From Prosthecodimorpha hirschii (GTDB lineage Bacteria > Pseudomonadota > Alphaproteobacteria > Rhizobiales > Ancalomicrobiaceae): a DNA stretch of 64,000 nucleotides. The stretch is from contig NZ_LJYW01000001.1 of NCBI RefSeq assembly GCF_001305515.1, forward strand, positions 1,725,550-1,789,549, given 5' to 3'. How positions within the stretch are numbered: position 1 is the stretch's first letter; each line of letters opens with the position of its first letter. Under the pieces are notes generated by a model that saw nothing but the letters and a program-made list of their open reading frames with translations, searched no databases and was not told the DNA's origin. Made by a program: the position numbers and the translations under genes. Below are positions 26,702 through 35,695 of this stretch, in pieces.

Positions 26702-28525
26702 ATGTCCGACGTGTTCTGGTCTTCGACCTTCGGAGCCATCTACCAGCCGCTGGAAGCCGATCCGGTCATCGAGCAGGCCGGCATCATCCAGTCCACGCCC
26801 GGACAGGACCTGACCGCCTATACGGATTCGAATACCAACACGACGGTCCTCGACGGCTACAACCAGCCCTATTTCCTGCTGCCGGGAGCGGACGACGGCA
26901 TCGATTCGCCGGCGCTCGTCGCGCAGACCGACCAGTTGTTCCCCGTCTTCGATGGCGTGACCGCACCGCCGCCGGCCATCTCGACGCCGCCCGACGGCTT
27001 CACGGACAGCCCGGGCACGCTCGACCCGGAGGATTTCCTGAGCTGGCACTCCTGGTGGCAGATGCAATACATCGCCAACAACAAGGATTCGCTGGCATCG
27101 GCCGCCAATCCCTGGGTGACGATCGGCAATTCGACCGACGGCACGATCACGGCGATCCTGCTCGACGGCAAGACCAAGGCCGGCGTCGTCGAGCAGATGC
27201 AGAAGAACGATTTCGCCAGGCTGTCGAAGGTCGACCAGGAGGCGATCGCGGTGCTTCCGGCCTTTGCCGGCACCACCTCCGCCAACGGCACCGCCGGCCT
27301 CGCCTTCCGTCTCGGCCTGATCCCCTATGTGGGTGCGACGATCAGCTATACCGGGCCGACCGGCACGACCGTGACGCCGCATGTCGAGACGCCGGAGGAG
27401 GCCCGTCAGGCGCTCGCCGATATGGCGACCAGCTACAAGAGCTTCATGCAGGGGACGTCCGGAACCGCCCTGACGGACGAGATCTGCAAGGTGTTCCGCG
27501 ACGAGATCGACAACTGGGCGATGGGGCATACCGATACGACGGTGACTCCGGCCAAGACCTATACGGGTCGCCTGGAGAATTCCGGCATCTTCTCGTTCAC
27601 CGAGTTCAAGAAGGCGCTCGACGAAATCCTGACCCGTTTCAAGCGCGTCCAGACCTTCGCACAGTCTGTGACCCCGACGGAGCTGCTCGATACCAGCGCC
27701 GACGACGACGGCAACGTCATTTCCACCAGCACGGGCTACTACTACAACGTCTCCAGCCTCGACAGCGGCGCGGCCGTGGCGCGCGGCCTGGCCAAGTTCG
27801 TCGAGCAGGAGCGGCGCATCCTGGCGCTCGACAACGCCAAGCTGGAACTGGTCAAGGACGGCAAGCTGAAGAACAAGAAGCTCGACGTGCCGAACCTGAT
27901 CTTCCTGCTGCAGCTCAACTACAACCTCATGGACGAAGCCAAGGTGACGGCGGACACGGAGGAGATCAACCAGCAGAACGTGCTCCTTCAGGTCTACGGA
28001 CAGATGCAGCAGATGGTCAACAACGCCATCAAGATGTTCGACGCGACCGAGCAGGAGGAGGACCGGACGATCAACGGCACCGATTCCGGCGACGAGAAGA
28101 TCACCGCGGTGACGAATGCCAACACCAAGCTCTTGATCTCGATGTTCGACCAGACATTGGCGACCAACGGCGCCGGAGCGAACGGAACGATCGCGCTGCA
28201 TCCGATCGAAAAGCTGCGCGGCATCCAGCGGCCGCTGCACGAGATCATCGAACCGAAGGATGTCGAACACCTCGTCATCTTGAACAATATGGTCATTCCC
28301 GGCACCGGCGGCGACGAGTTCAAGGAATGGCGCCGCGGCCAGTGGGACAGCTACAACACCAACCTGTCCAACGCGGTGAACCTGATCAACCAGGAAAACC
28401 AGGTCAAGATGAACGACATCAACTCGCTGTCGAAGCAGAAGGACCGGCATTTCGACCTGGCCAACGGCGCATTGTCGAAGATGTTCGATACGATCCAGAG
28501 CATCGCACGCGCCACCGGGAACTGA
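26702..28525 (+). CDS. sctA: Putative T3SS needle-tip protein, IpaD/SipD/BipD-like
   Basis: 607 aa, no signal peptide, strong ribosome site (GAGGTGA) before ATG 26702. The C-terminal ~65 residues (EWRRGQWDSYNTNLSNAVNL, then QVKMNDINSLSKQKDRHFDL, then GALSKMFDTIQSIARAT) follow the layout of the SipD/IpaD C-terminal helix: W-x-x-G-Y-x-x-x-x-x-N, then a coiled coil ending LS-IFD-LV. A central coiled-coil region (residues ~360-450) and a mixed alpha/beta middle fit tip architecture, but the N-terminal ~330 residues are much longer than the ~330-aa total of IpaD/SipD. It lies before the translocator genes, as tip genes do. The call is by pattern, not database match. A large secreted effector is the main alternative. 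Confidence 0.55.
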   Translation: MSDVFWSSTFGAIYQPLEADPVIEQAGIIQSTPGQDLTAYTDSNTNTTVLDGYNQPYFLLPGADDGIDSPALVAQTDQLFPVFDGVTAPPPAISTPPDGFTDSPGTLDPEDFLSWHSWWQMQYIANNKDSLASAANPWVTIGNSTDGTITAILLDGKTKAGVVEQMQKNDFARLSKVDQEAIAVLPAFAGTTSANGTAGLAFRLGLIPYVGATISYTGPTGTTVTPHVETPEEARQALADMATSYKSFMQGTSGTALTDEICKVFRDEIDNWAMGHTDTTVTPAKTYTGRLENSGIFSFTEFKKALDEILTRFKRVQTFAQSVTPTELLDTSADDDGNVISTSTGYYYNVSSLDSGAAVARGLAKFVEQERRILALDNAKLELVKDGKLKNKKLDVPNLIFLLQLNYNLMDEAKVTADTEEINQQNVLLQVYGQMQQMVNNAIKMFDATEQEEDRTINGTDSGDEKITAVTNANTKLLISMFDQTLATNGAGANGTIALHPIEKLRGIQRPLHEIIEPKDVEHLVILNNMVIPGTGGDEFKEWRRGQWDSYNTNLSNAVNLINQENQVKMNDINSLSKQKDRHFDLANGALSKMFDTIQSIARATGN

Positions 28526-28617
28526 TAGCATTGCGCCGACCATGGCCCGCTCGCGCTTGTGCGCGTAGGCCATCGCGGTCTGCGGACGCATGATCACAGC
28601 GGATTGGGACGACAAGC

Positions 28618-28998
28618 ATGCGCATCCGGTATCTCGATCGCGGCGTCGAATCGATCTCGGTCTGGCAGGAACAGGACGAGGTCCACCTGCCCAAGGAAGG
28701 CGGATTGGCGCCGGCCTTCCTGCCGCAATACCGCGCTCTGGACGAGATCACGCGACGCCCGTCCCTGGACGAACGCCTGCCGCGCCTGCTGCAGCCGGAT
28801 TTTCTCGATCCGGACCTGCTCGACCCGGCGACCCTGACCGACACGCGCATTGCCGTGCGCGACCAGTTCATCGCCGAGGCGGCGCGCTCGAGCGGGCGGC
28901 GCAAGGCGGTGCTGGAACTGGCCGCAAGCCACCTGGAAGATTCCGTCGCCATGGACGAGGAGGTCCGGCGATCGCTCGCCGTCCTCCTGCGCGGCTGA
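28618..28998 (+). CDS. Hypothetical protein, T3SS island
   Basis: 126 aa, acidic and helical, with motifs such as LDERLPRLLQPDFLDPDLLDPATL that I do not recognise. No signal or membrane segment. Its size and place between the tip-like gene and a TPR co-chaperone-like gene suggest a chaperone or a T3SS accessory factor. Confidence 0.6.
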   Translation: MRIRYLDRGVESISVWQEQDEVHLPKEGGLAPAFLPQYRALDEITRRPSLDERLPRLLQPDFLDPDLLDPATLTDTRIAVRDQFIAEAARSSGRRKAVLELAASHLEDSVAMDEEVRRSLAVLLRG

Positions 28999-29019
28999 CC
29001 GCGACGGATCGGAGGCCTC

Positions 29020-29400
29020 GTGACATCCCCCGTCGACGACCGGAAGCGGGACTTCCTGCTGCTCAATGTCTTTGTGCTCGCCCAGCACGGCTATATCGAC
29101 CGGGCGGCAACGCTCGTCGAAGCACTGCACGAACTGGGCGACGCCTCGCCCGAGGTGCTGCTGGCACGCTCGATCATGCGCTTCTTCCGGGCCGACTGGT
29201 CCGGTGCCCTCGCCTGCCTGGACGATCTCGACCGCATCGATCCGCTCGAGCGCTTCGGCCGCTACAAGCTCGACGACCGCCAGCGCATGCGCCGCTACAT
29301 CAAGGCGCGCTGCCTCTACGAACTCGGCGAGAAGGCGCGCGCCCGCGATGCCGTGGAAGGCTACCTGCGACACGGCTCCGGAGAGGGCGAGGGCGAATAG
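29020..29400 (+). CDS. TPR protein, YscG/SctG-like T3SS co-chaperone
   Basis: 126 aa from GTG 29020 with GGAGG upstream. Three TPR-like helical pairs span the protein (LLNVFVLAQHGYIDRAATLVEALHELGD; RSIMRFFRADWSGALACLDDLDRIDP; KARCLYELGEKARARDAVEGYL). Length and layout match YscG/AscG-type proteins (~115 aa) that hold the needle subunit in the cytosol. The needle gene itself is 27 kb away, so another partner is possible. Confidence 0.68.
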   Translation: MTSPVDDRKRDFLLLNVFVLAQHGYIDRAATLVEALHELGDASPEVLLARSIMRFFRADWSGALACLDDLDRIDPLERFGRYKLDDRQRMRRYIKARCLYELGEKARARDAVEGYLRHGSGEGEGE

Positions 29401-29600
29401 CCCGCCCTCTCCCGCCTGCCCTCTCCCGCCTGCCCTCCGCCGCGCGATCCTCTCCCGCCCGTCGTCCCGCCGGTGCAACCGGACCCGACGGCGGCGACAC
29501 GGGACGGCGACGACACGGGGCGGCAACACCTGGCTGCTACAGACCGGGGGAGGGCCGACACCGCGATTGCGGCAGCAGCTTGGCGGCAAAATTCTCTGAC

Positions 29601-29616
29601 TGTAACCTTTGACACA
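29601..29616 (+). promoter_or_regulatory. CRP-like box upstream of translocator operon
   Basis: TGTAACCTTTGACACA, an imperfect form of the palindrome found at other T3SS promoters. A weak -10 (TAGTCT at 29637) would place its centre about 41 bp before transcription start. 29401-29684 has no gene. Confidence 0.5.
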
Positions 29617-29684
29617 CTTCGCCGGCGTCGATCGCCTAGTCTCACTCACGACAGATGTCGTCCAACATTCCCGAGGAGAACACC

Positions 29685-30257
29685 GTGTCGATCATCGATG
29701 GGATGATGAACTCCGAAGGCCAGATGATCGGAGCGCTTCAGGTCAGCGAGAAGCTGCTTGAGCAGTTTTTCGGGACGGCTGAATTCACCCCGAAGCAGAA
29801 AGAGATCATCGATCTGGTCCGTGAAGGCATTCCTTTGGGATCGATCATGGGCATCACCCAGCAGCATCGCGATGCGATGTTCACCTTTGCGGTTCAGGCC
29901 ATCCAGGCCGGCGACCGTCAGAAGGCCCGCGACATCCTGCTTCAGAATTATCTGTTCGATCCGCTGGAGGAGAACCGCTCCGTCTATGCGATCGCCAACA
30001 CCTATCAGCTTGACGGCGTCTTCGATGCTGCCGCCAAGCTCTACCTGAACTTCCTGGCCATGGATGCCACCAACCCCGACGGCTATCTGCGTCTCGGCGA
30101 GTGCTTCATGGCCGCACAGGAATACGACAACGCCCAGCAGAGCTTCGAAAGTGCGGCCCGTTTCGCCGAGCGTGGTCTCGGCAGCAAGGGTGCCGCCGAA
30201 CACGCGGCCAAAATGCTCGCCGTCCTGGCCGAGCGTCGCGCCGAAGCCAGCAACTAA
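29685..30257 (+). CDS. sycD: SycD/LcrH/IpgC class II T3SS chaperone
   Basis: 190 aa from GTG 29685, preferred over ATG 29655 because GAGGAG lies 6 nt upstream of it. A helical N-terminal dimerisation region is followed by three TPRs (VYAIANTYQLDGVFDAAAKLYLNFLAMDA; GYLRLGECFMAAQEYDNAQQSFESAARFA), the layout of IpgC/SycD. These proteins keep the two pore-forming translocators soluble before export. It is immediately upstream of both translocator genes, the classical arrangement. Confidence 0.85.
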   Translation: MSIIDGMMNSEGQMIGALQVSEKLLEQFFGTAEFTPKQKEIIDLVREGIPLGSIMGITQQHRDAMFTFAVQAIQAGDRQKARDILLQNYLFDPLEENRSVYAIANTYQLDGVFDAAAKLYLNFLAMDATNPDGYLRLGECFMAAQEYDNAQQSFESAARFAERGLGSKGAAEHAAKMLAVLAERRAEASN

Positions 30258-30276
30258 CCGCGAGAGGAGACCCGTC

Positions 30277-31299
30277 ATGGCTAGCATTGGTGGCGTCGGC
30301 ACGGTCGGTGGCAATCAGCAGATTTCCCAGACCGAGCTCAAGGGCAAGGACATCACGGGATCGGGCAATCTCGGCGAGAACGGCCCGACTCCTGACCTGA
30401 ACAATGTCCAGGGCTATACGGAGATGATGGCCGCGCTCGGCTCGCTTCTCCCACAGATGTCGGGCGACATGGTCGAGGTTTTCCTCGCCGAGATCACGGC
30501 GAAGATGAAAGAGAGCGAGGACAAGGCGTCCACCGACAAGTACAAGTCGGACCAGGAGGCCAAGCGCACCGAGCTCGGCGCCAAGAAGGCGAAGATCGAC
30601 GAAGCGGAAAAGAAGATCCAGGAGTCGATCGACAAGCGCAACAGCGGCAACATCTTCGACATCATCGGCCTGATCTTCCAGGCGATCGCCGCTGCCCTGG
30701 CCATCGTGCTCGGCGCCCTGCTGTCCGCGGTCTGCCCGGTGGCCGGCGCCCTGCTGATCGCGGCCGGCGTCGTCGGCATCATCATGATGGTCGACTCGGC
30801 AGTACAAATGGCGACAGGGCTCGGCATCGCCGGCAACATCGCCAAGGCCGCCGGCGCGTCGCCGGAGGAATGCGCCAAGGCCGACATGGGCTTCCGGATC
30901 GCCATGGCGATCGTCGGCATCGCCCTCGCCATCGCCAGTGCGGTCGTGACCGGCGGCGCATCCTTCGCCACGGCGGTTCAACAGCTGAGCAATGCCGTCC
31001 AGTCGTTCCAGAAGGTCGCACAGACCATCCAGAACATCACCACCATGGCGAGCGCGGTCAACGAAGTCGTCACGACGAGTATCAAGGCCGACGCCGCGGT
31101 CACCGAAGGCGAAGCCAAGAAACTCCAGGCCAAGGCCATGGAAAAGGACGCCAATATCCAGCTCCTCGAGGAGCTGATCGATATGTCGCTGCAGCGCCTG
31201 ATCGCTGCCGGCAATCGGTTCAACGAGATGATGGACATGATCACCGACATGATCAAGGACAAGGGTGACATGCTTTCCAACGCCAAATTCACCGGCTGA
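30277..31299 (+). CDS. sctE: T3SS major translocator, YopB/IpaB/SipB family
   Basis: 340 aa. A coiled coil (residues ~75-120, KRTELGAKKAKIDEAEKKIQ) leads to a long hydrophobic hairpin (about residues 128-172) and a second hydrophobic segment (about 208-232), the signature of the large pore protein inserted into the target membrane. Amphipathic helices follow. Between the SycD chaperone and the smaller translocator gene, with GAGAGGAG before ATG 30277. Size is close to YopB (~400) and smaller than IpaB (580). Confidence 0.85.
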   Translation: MASIGGVGTVGGNQQISQTELKGKDITGSGNLGENGPTPDLNNVQGYTEMMAALGSLLPQMSGDMVEVFLAEITAKMKESEDKASTDKYKSDQEAKRTELGAKKAKIDEAEKKIQESIDKRNSGNIFDIIGLIFQAIAAALAIVLGALLSAVCPVAGALLIAAGVVGIIMMVDSAVQMATGLGIAGNIAKAAGASPEECAKADMGFRIAMAIVGIALAIASAVVTGGASFATAVQQLSNAVQSFQKVAQTIQNITTMASAVNEVVTTSIKADAAVTEGEAKKLQAKAMEKDANIQLLEELIDMSLQRLIAAGNRFNEMMDMITDMIKDKGDMLSNAKFTG

Positions 31300-31315
31300 C
31301 CGGAGGACATCCGCC

Positions 31316-32239
31316 ATGGTCGAGATCAACCCTCAATACGTTCCCGCTTCATTCTACAACGCGCAGGGTCAGCTGACGGTCCCGCCGGAAGTCGCCGAGC
31401 AGGTGCAGTCCGGCGTTCTGGCCAAGCTCGACAAGCTGCCCGCCCTCGAGCAGCAGATTTTCCTGGCCCTGCTGCAGAGCGCCGACGTGGCGCCGAACGG
31501 CCCCGGTCAGACCATGTCGGATGTGAAGGCCGACAAGGTCCTGTCGGTCCTGAACAGCGCCATGGACGTGATCTCGTCCGGCATGAGCGTGCTGGACACG
31601 ATCCTGAAGGACAGCAGCGCCCTCAACCTGCTCGGCCGCGCCATGATCGAAATGGCCGCCGAACAGCGCAAGGCGGCCTTGGACGAGCGACTGGCGGCCC
31701 GCGAAGCGGCGAAGGGGCAGATGCTGGCCCAGGCCGCCGACCTCAACAAGGCCGGCAGCACCATGATCGCCACCGCGATCGTCAGCGCCGTGATCGGCAT
31801 CCTCGGCTCGGTCGTCTCCTTCGCCGGCGCCGCCAAGGCCCAGGCCAAGATGTCGACCGCGACCACCGACGTGCCGGACACCTCGACCTCGCCGAAGCCG
31901 AACACGACCGGCGGCTCCAATCCGCTGAGCGGTTCGAACAAGACCATCTCGGAAGGCATGCTGCTGCAGCAGGTGACGGCCGACTTGCAGAAGAACGCGG
32001 CGATCTCGAAGGTCTTCGAAGCAATCTCCGGCATGATCAGCGGCATCGGCCAGGGCACGGCGAAGAAGCAGGAGGCCGACGCCTCGGTGCATGCCGCCTA
32101 CGCGGAAACCGAAAAAGGCGTCGCCGACCTGGCCAAGGAAGTGCAGCAGGGGGTTGAAGAGACCCTCAAGGCCGTGATCAACTTCCTCAAGGAGATGGGC
32201 GACGCCAAGGCCGAGCTGATGCGCGCCTTCAAGATGTGA
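31316..32239 (+). CDS. sctB: T3SS minor translocator, IpaC/SipC/YopD-like
   Basis: 307 aa. One hydrophobic segment (about residues 142-172, STMIATAIVSAVIGILGSVV) lies between helical flanks, with a C-terminal amphipathic helix (ETLKAVINFLKEMGDAKAEL) as in YopD and IpaC. A low-complexity Ser/Thr/Pro loop follows the hydrophobic part. It starts 16 bp behind sctE and is the second pore component by position and topology. Primary sequence alone does not separate IpaC from YopD type. Confidence 0.8.
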   Translation: MVEINPQYVPASFYNAQGQLTVPPEVAEQVQSGVLAKLDKLPALEQQIFLALLQSADVAPNGPGQTMSDVKADKVLSVLNSAMDVISSGMSVLDTILKDSSALNLLGRAMIEMAAEQRKAALDERLAAREAAKGQMLAQAADLNKAGSTMIATAIVSAVIGILGSVVSFAGAAKAQAKMSTATTDVPDTSTSPKPNTTGGSNPLSGSNKTISEGMLLQQVTADLQKNAAISKVFEAISGMISGIGQGTAKKQEADASVHAAYAETEKGVADLAKEVQQGVEETLKAVINFLKEMGDAKAELMRAFKM

Positions 32240-32272
32240 CGGCGACGGATTGGCTCGGAGCGGCGGGGCGTC

Positions 32273-32749
32273 ATGAGCGCGAATTTCGAGACCACCATCA
32301 GACGGCTGTGGGCAGGGCTCCGGCTCCCGGCGCCGACCTTTCGCGACAAGCCGGAAGTGACGCTCTCGATCGACGGCACCGATCTCAAGCTGGCCGAAAC
32401 CGCCGACGGGCGCGGCCTGGCCGTCTCCGGGCGGCTCGGCCGGCTCTCCGCCGACCCCGGCGAACGCGACGGGCAGACCCGGCGGCTCCTGCAGATCGGG
32501 CTCGGGCTGATGGCCTCCAACTGCAGTTGGGTCGGCCCCGATCCCGACGATCCGGCCGGGGCGGCCATTCTCGCCGAAGCGCGGTTCGACTATGCCGACG
32601 GCCGGGGCGACCGGCTGATCGGCGTGATCGAGAACGTCATCCAGGCGGTCGAGATCCTGTCGCCCGAACTGTCCGCGCGGTCCCGGCGGGAGCCGGACAA
32701 TCGTGGCGGGACGGGGGGCCTGGAGGAGGCCATGATCTTCAGGCCGTAG
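32273..32749 (+). CDS. CesT-family T3SS chaperone (class I)
   Basis: 158 aa. Alternating beta strands and helices fit the CesT/SycE fold: VTLSIDGTDLKLAETADGRGL, then QTRRLLQIGLGLMASNCSWVG, then RLIGVIENVIQAVEIL. The last ~30 residues are disordered. Such chaperones are usually encoded next to their substrate, so the adjoining sctB product or another secreted protein is the likely client. Confidence 0.7.
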   Translation: MSANFETTIRRLWAGLRLPAPTFRDKPEVTLSIDGTDLKLAETADGRGLAVSGRLGRLSADPGERDGQTRRLLQIGLGLMASNCSWVGPDPDDPAGAAILAEARFDYADGRGDRLIGVIENVIQAVEILSPELSARSRREPDNRGGTGGLEEAMIFRP

Positions 32750-32751
32750 CC

Positions 32752-32783
32752 GACGGCCGCCCGATCAGACGGCCGCCCGATCA
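32752..32783 (+). repeat. Perfect 16-bp tandem duplication
   Basis: GACGGCCGCCCGATCA occurs twice back to back just after the chaperone stop codon. The rest of the 303-bp gap to 33053 shows no gene, box or clear terminator. Confidence 0.8.
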
Positions 32784-33052
32784 CAGGCCCGGCCGCGGAG
32801 GGCCGGACGCGCCGAACCGGGCCGTCGACGGGGTGGGAGCCCCGATCGACAGATACCCGGCCATGCAGTGCCCTCGGGCGCGCGACCTCGCATCGGCCTC
32901 GCCGGTGTCCGGCCCGTCAACCGACTGACTGCCGACCGCACCGGATCGGATACCCTGCCGCGAAACGGCATGTGCCCGACCGGACCGGCACCGTGAGATT
33001 GAGACAACGGCCGCCGCCCCGGCGCGGCGCCGTCTGGGATGGAGAACCCGGA

Positions 33053-33541
33053 ATGGAAACCATGACCGCGCAGACCGACTCTGCCCAGACCGGCTCGGCC
33101 GTCGACGCCTTCGGCCGGCTTCTGGTCGAGGCCGAGATCGGCAAGAATCTCGGCCTCGCCGCCGACGATCTTGCCGTCGGCCTGGATATCGCCAAGAGCC
33201 TCCTGGAGCGCGGGCAGCCGGTGCGCGCGATGCGCATCTATTGCGCGCTGGTGCTGTGCTTCCCGACGGTCGCCGACTACCAGATCGGCCTCGCCAACTG
33301 TGCCCTGCAGCTCGAGGAGCACTACATGGCGCTGCAGGCCGCCTCGGCCGTGATCGCGCTCGAGCCGCGCAATCCGCGCGGCTATTTCCTGTCCGGACGG
33401 GCCTGCCTGGCCGCCGGCGAGCTCGCCGAGGCCCGCGAGGATCTCGCCGATGCGCTGCGGCTGGCCAAGGAAAGCGGCGACACCCTCGTCGCGACCGAAG
33501 CCGAACGCCTGCTCAAGACGGCCGAAGCCAAGCCGTCCTGA
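33053..33541 (+). CDS. Second SycD/LcrH-like TPR chaperone
   Basis: 162 aa, the size of classical SycD. Start ATG 33053 has GGAGAA 6 nt upstream. TPR helices: GLDIAKSLLERGQPVRAMRIYCALVLCFP, YQIGLANCALQLEEHYMALQAASAVIALEP and GYFLSGRACLAAGELAEAREDLADAL. A second class II chaperone implies additional translocator-like clients, perhaps the products at 34300 or 35696 (inference). Confidence 0.8.
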   Translation: METMTAQTDSAQTGSAVDAFGRLLVEAEIGKNLGLAADDLAVGLDIAKSLLERGQPVRAMRIYCALVLCFPTVADYQIGLANCALQLEEHYMALQAASAVIALEPRNPRGYFLSGRACLAAGELAEAREDLADALRLAKESGDTLVATEAERLLKTAEAKPS

Positions 33542-33715
33542 CCCCGATGGCGGCCGGTTCCGGGCCCGGGGTCCGGCCGCGACCGGTTCGGTATGTCCGG
33601 CCCCCTCGTGGCCGTTGCATCCGGACTGGAGGTAACGCACCCTGAACCATCCTGAGCGCAGCGGCGGCGCCCCGATCGCGGGTCGTCGCCGGCCATCGCC
33701 AACCGGAGACCCAGC

Positions 33716-34294
33716 ATGGCTGCACCCGCCCAGGGCGACGAGACCGCGCTCGGCCGTGCGCTCGGCTTCGCACCGGAGGAGGTGGATCTGCTCGGCGAGA
33801 TCTTCGTCGAGGTGCTGGGCAAGTCCGGCATCGAGGCGGGACCGATCTTCGAGAAGCTGAAGCGCGGCGCCTCGCTCGGCGAGGCCATTGCGGTGCCGGC
33901 CGGGGTGCCGCGCCTGCTCTATGCCCGCGCCCATCAATGGTTCGCCGGAGGCCGGCCCGACCGCGCCGAGAGCCTGTTCCGCACGCTGTGCCTGATCGAG
34001 GGCGGCAAGCCGGACAACTGGGTCGGCTGGGGCATCTGTCTGCGCATCGCCGATCGACTGGATCAGGCCGCCCTCGCCTTCGCGACGGCCGCGAGCCTCG
34101 CGCCGCAATGGCCGATCCCGCCCGTCCACCAGGCGGAACTGGCGATCCGCCGCGGCGACTGGAACGGCGCCCGCCTCGCGCTCGATCGCCTGGATGCCCT
34201 CGGCGAAGACCGGCTCCCGGGCGAACTCAAGGTCGAGGTGGCGCGCTTCCGCAGCGCCCTCGCCCTGCGAACCGAACGCAACGCGCGAGGGTGA
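33716..34294 (+). CDS. Third SycD-like TPR chaperone
   Basis: 192 aa. N-terminal helical region (DLLGEIFVEVLGKSGIEAGPIFEKLKRGASLGEAI), then TPRs (RLLYARAHQWFAGGRPDRAESLFRTLCLIEGGKPDNWVGWGICLRIADRLDQAALAF given here only by its outer residues: RLLYARAHQ to DQAALAF). More diverged than the first two. Just 5 bp before the 34300 gene, whose product is the obvious client candidate. Confidence 0.75.
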   Translation: MAAPAQGDETALGRALGFAPEEVDLLGEIFVEVLGKSGIEAGPIFEKLKRGASLGEAIAVPAGVPRLLYARAHQWFAGGRPDRAESLFRTLCLIEGGKPDNWVGWGICLRIADRLDQAALAFATAASLAPQWPIPPVHQAELAIRRGDWNGARLALDRLDALGEDRLPGELKVEVARFRSALALRTERNARG

Positions 34295-34299
34295 CCGCC

Positions 34300-35523
34300 A
34301 TGATCACGCTCGAGCGCATCCTCAGCATGGTCGAGCAGATCGGGCAGACGACGACAGCCATCACGGTCGCCAAGAACCTGGTGACCGAAAACGAACTGAA
34401 GCTGATTCCGCCGCCGGCGCAGACGTTCGACGCCCCGGAGTCGCTTCCGCCCGAGACCGCAGATCCCTACCGGGCCCGGCCGGCCGTCTCCCCGGCCCTG
34501 ACCCTCGCCGGCCTCTCCAGCCCGACGGCCACGTCGCCTGCAGCCAATGCCGATTCCGGTCCGGAGGCCTTGGCCCCCTGGGCCGGCGTCGATGCGGCCG
34601 AGGCCGGCGACGCCCCCGCGCCGGCGCCGTTCACCGCAATGCCGGGACAGACGGCGACGGGTCCGATTTCCGCCTCGCTCCTCGCCACCAGCCTGGCGGC
34701 GCGCGCCCTGCGGCCCGACGACGGCATGGTGTCGGACGCCGGCGAGGCCGCGCGCACGGCCGATACGGCGCGCGCGCTGACCACGCGCGAACTGATCGAC
34801 CGGGCGCTCGAAGAAACCCTCAACCTGATCGAAGGCGACCGCGAGACGCTCGCCGACCGCACCACCGCTGCGGCCGCGGCTGCGGCCCAGAACCGGCGCC
34901 TCGGCGGCACCGAGGGGTCGGCAAGCGCCGTCAGGGCGGCGGCAGCGTCGACCGACGCGGACGGGGCGACCGCCCAGGGCACGGAACGCAGCGCCCGTGC
35001 TTCGTCGTCGACTGAGGGCCGCACCTCCGGCCTCGCCGCCGCGGGCCTGCCGCTGGCCGACCCGGCGACGCTTTCGGCCGCCGCCGCGGACGGCCGTGCC
35101 GGCACCATCATCGACAGCATGATCCTCAACGCGGCCATGATCCCCGGCTGGCCGCGGCCGCGCCCGCTCACCGGTGCCCTGCCCGAAGAAGAGGCCATGC
35201 GCGCCCGCAAGGCCGCTGCCGGTCAGGCTGCCGACGGTGCCGAGGAGCCGAGCCTCGTCGGCGAGGCCCTGCTCCTGTCCTATCTGGCGGCCCTCGGCGT
35301 CGGCGAGGCGATGATGGCGCGCATCCGCACGCTGCTGGTCGACGAGAACCGGCGGCGCAATTTCCTGCTCTTCCTCGCACGCATCCTGAAGGCGCTGAAA
35401 AGCATCATGGCGAGCCTGAAGGAGGAGTTGAAGCGCATGCGCGAGGAGCAGGAGGCGCCGCCCGAACCGGATCCCGGCACCGACATGCTGCCGCGCGGCC
35501 GCCGGCACCGGCTGCAGCTGTAG
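34300..35523 (+). CDS. Putative T3SS-secreted alanine-rich protein
   Basis: 407 aa. The N-terminal 40 residues are amphipathic and polar, then a long Ala/Thr/Ser/Pro-rich disordered stretch (residues ~50-270). The C-terminal ~110 residues are helical with a hydrophobic patch (GEALLLSYLAALGVGEAMMA) and a basic coiled helix (RILKALKSIMASLKEELKRM). No Sec signal. Location behind a SycD-like chaperone suggests an effector or an extra translocator. Not recognised as a known family. Confidence 0.6.
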   Translation: MITLERILSMVEQIGQTTTAITVAKNLVTENELKLIPPPAQTFDAPESLPPETADPYRARPAVSPALTLAGLSSPTATSPAANADSGPEALAPWAGVDAAEAGDAPAPAPFTAMPGQTATGPISASLLATSLAARALRPDDGMVSDAGEAARTADTARALTTRELIDRALEETLNLIEGDRETLADRTTAAAAAAAQNRRLGGTEGSASAVRAAAASTDADGATAQGTERSARASSSTEGRTSGLAAAGLPLADPATLSAAAADGRAGTIIDSMILNAAMIPGWPRPRPLTGALPEEEAMRARKAAAGQAADGAEEPSLVGEALLLSYLAALGVGEAMMARIRTLLVDENRRRNFLLFLARILKALKSIMASLKEELKRMREEQEAPPEPDPGTDMLPRGRRHRLQL

Positions 35524-35618
35524 CCGCCGTCTGGCAGGCGCCGTCGGTGACGCCCCGGCCGCACGAGCAGCCGGGCGTCATGGAATGCGACGGCGTGCGG
35601 CGCCAAATCCCGCGCCAG

Positions 35619-35634
35619 AGTGACGTTGAGCACA
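35619..35634 (+). promoter_or_regulatory. CRP-like box upstream of coiled-coil protein gene
   Basis: AGTGACGTTGAGCACA, close to the T3SS palindrome. A candidate -10 TAGGAT (35655-35660) puts the box centre about 41 bp upstream of the predicted transcription start. Confidence 0.5.
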
Positions 35635-35695
35635 ATGATGGTCCGCATCCGCACTAGGATGGGGCAACAATTCGAAATCGAGAGGGGACCATCCC

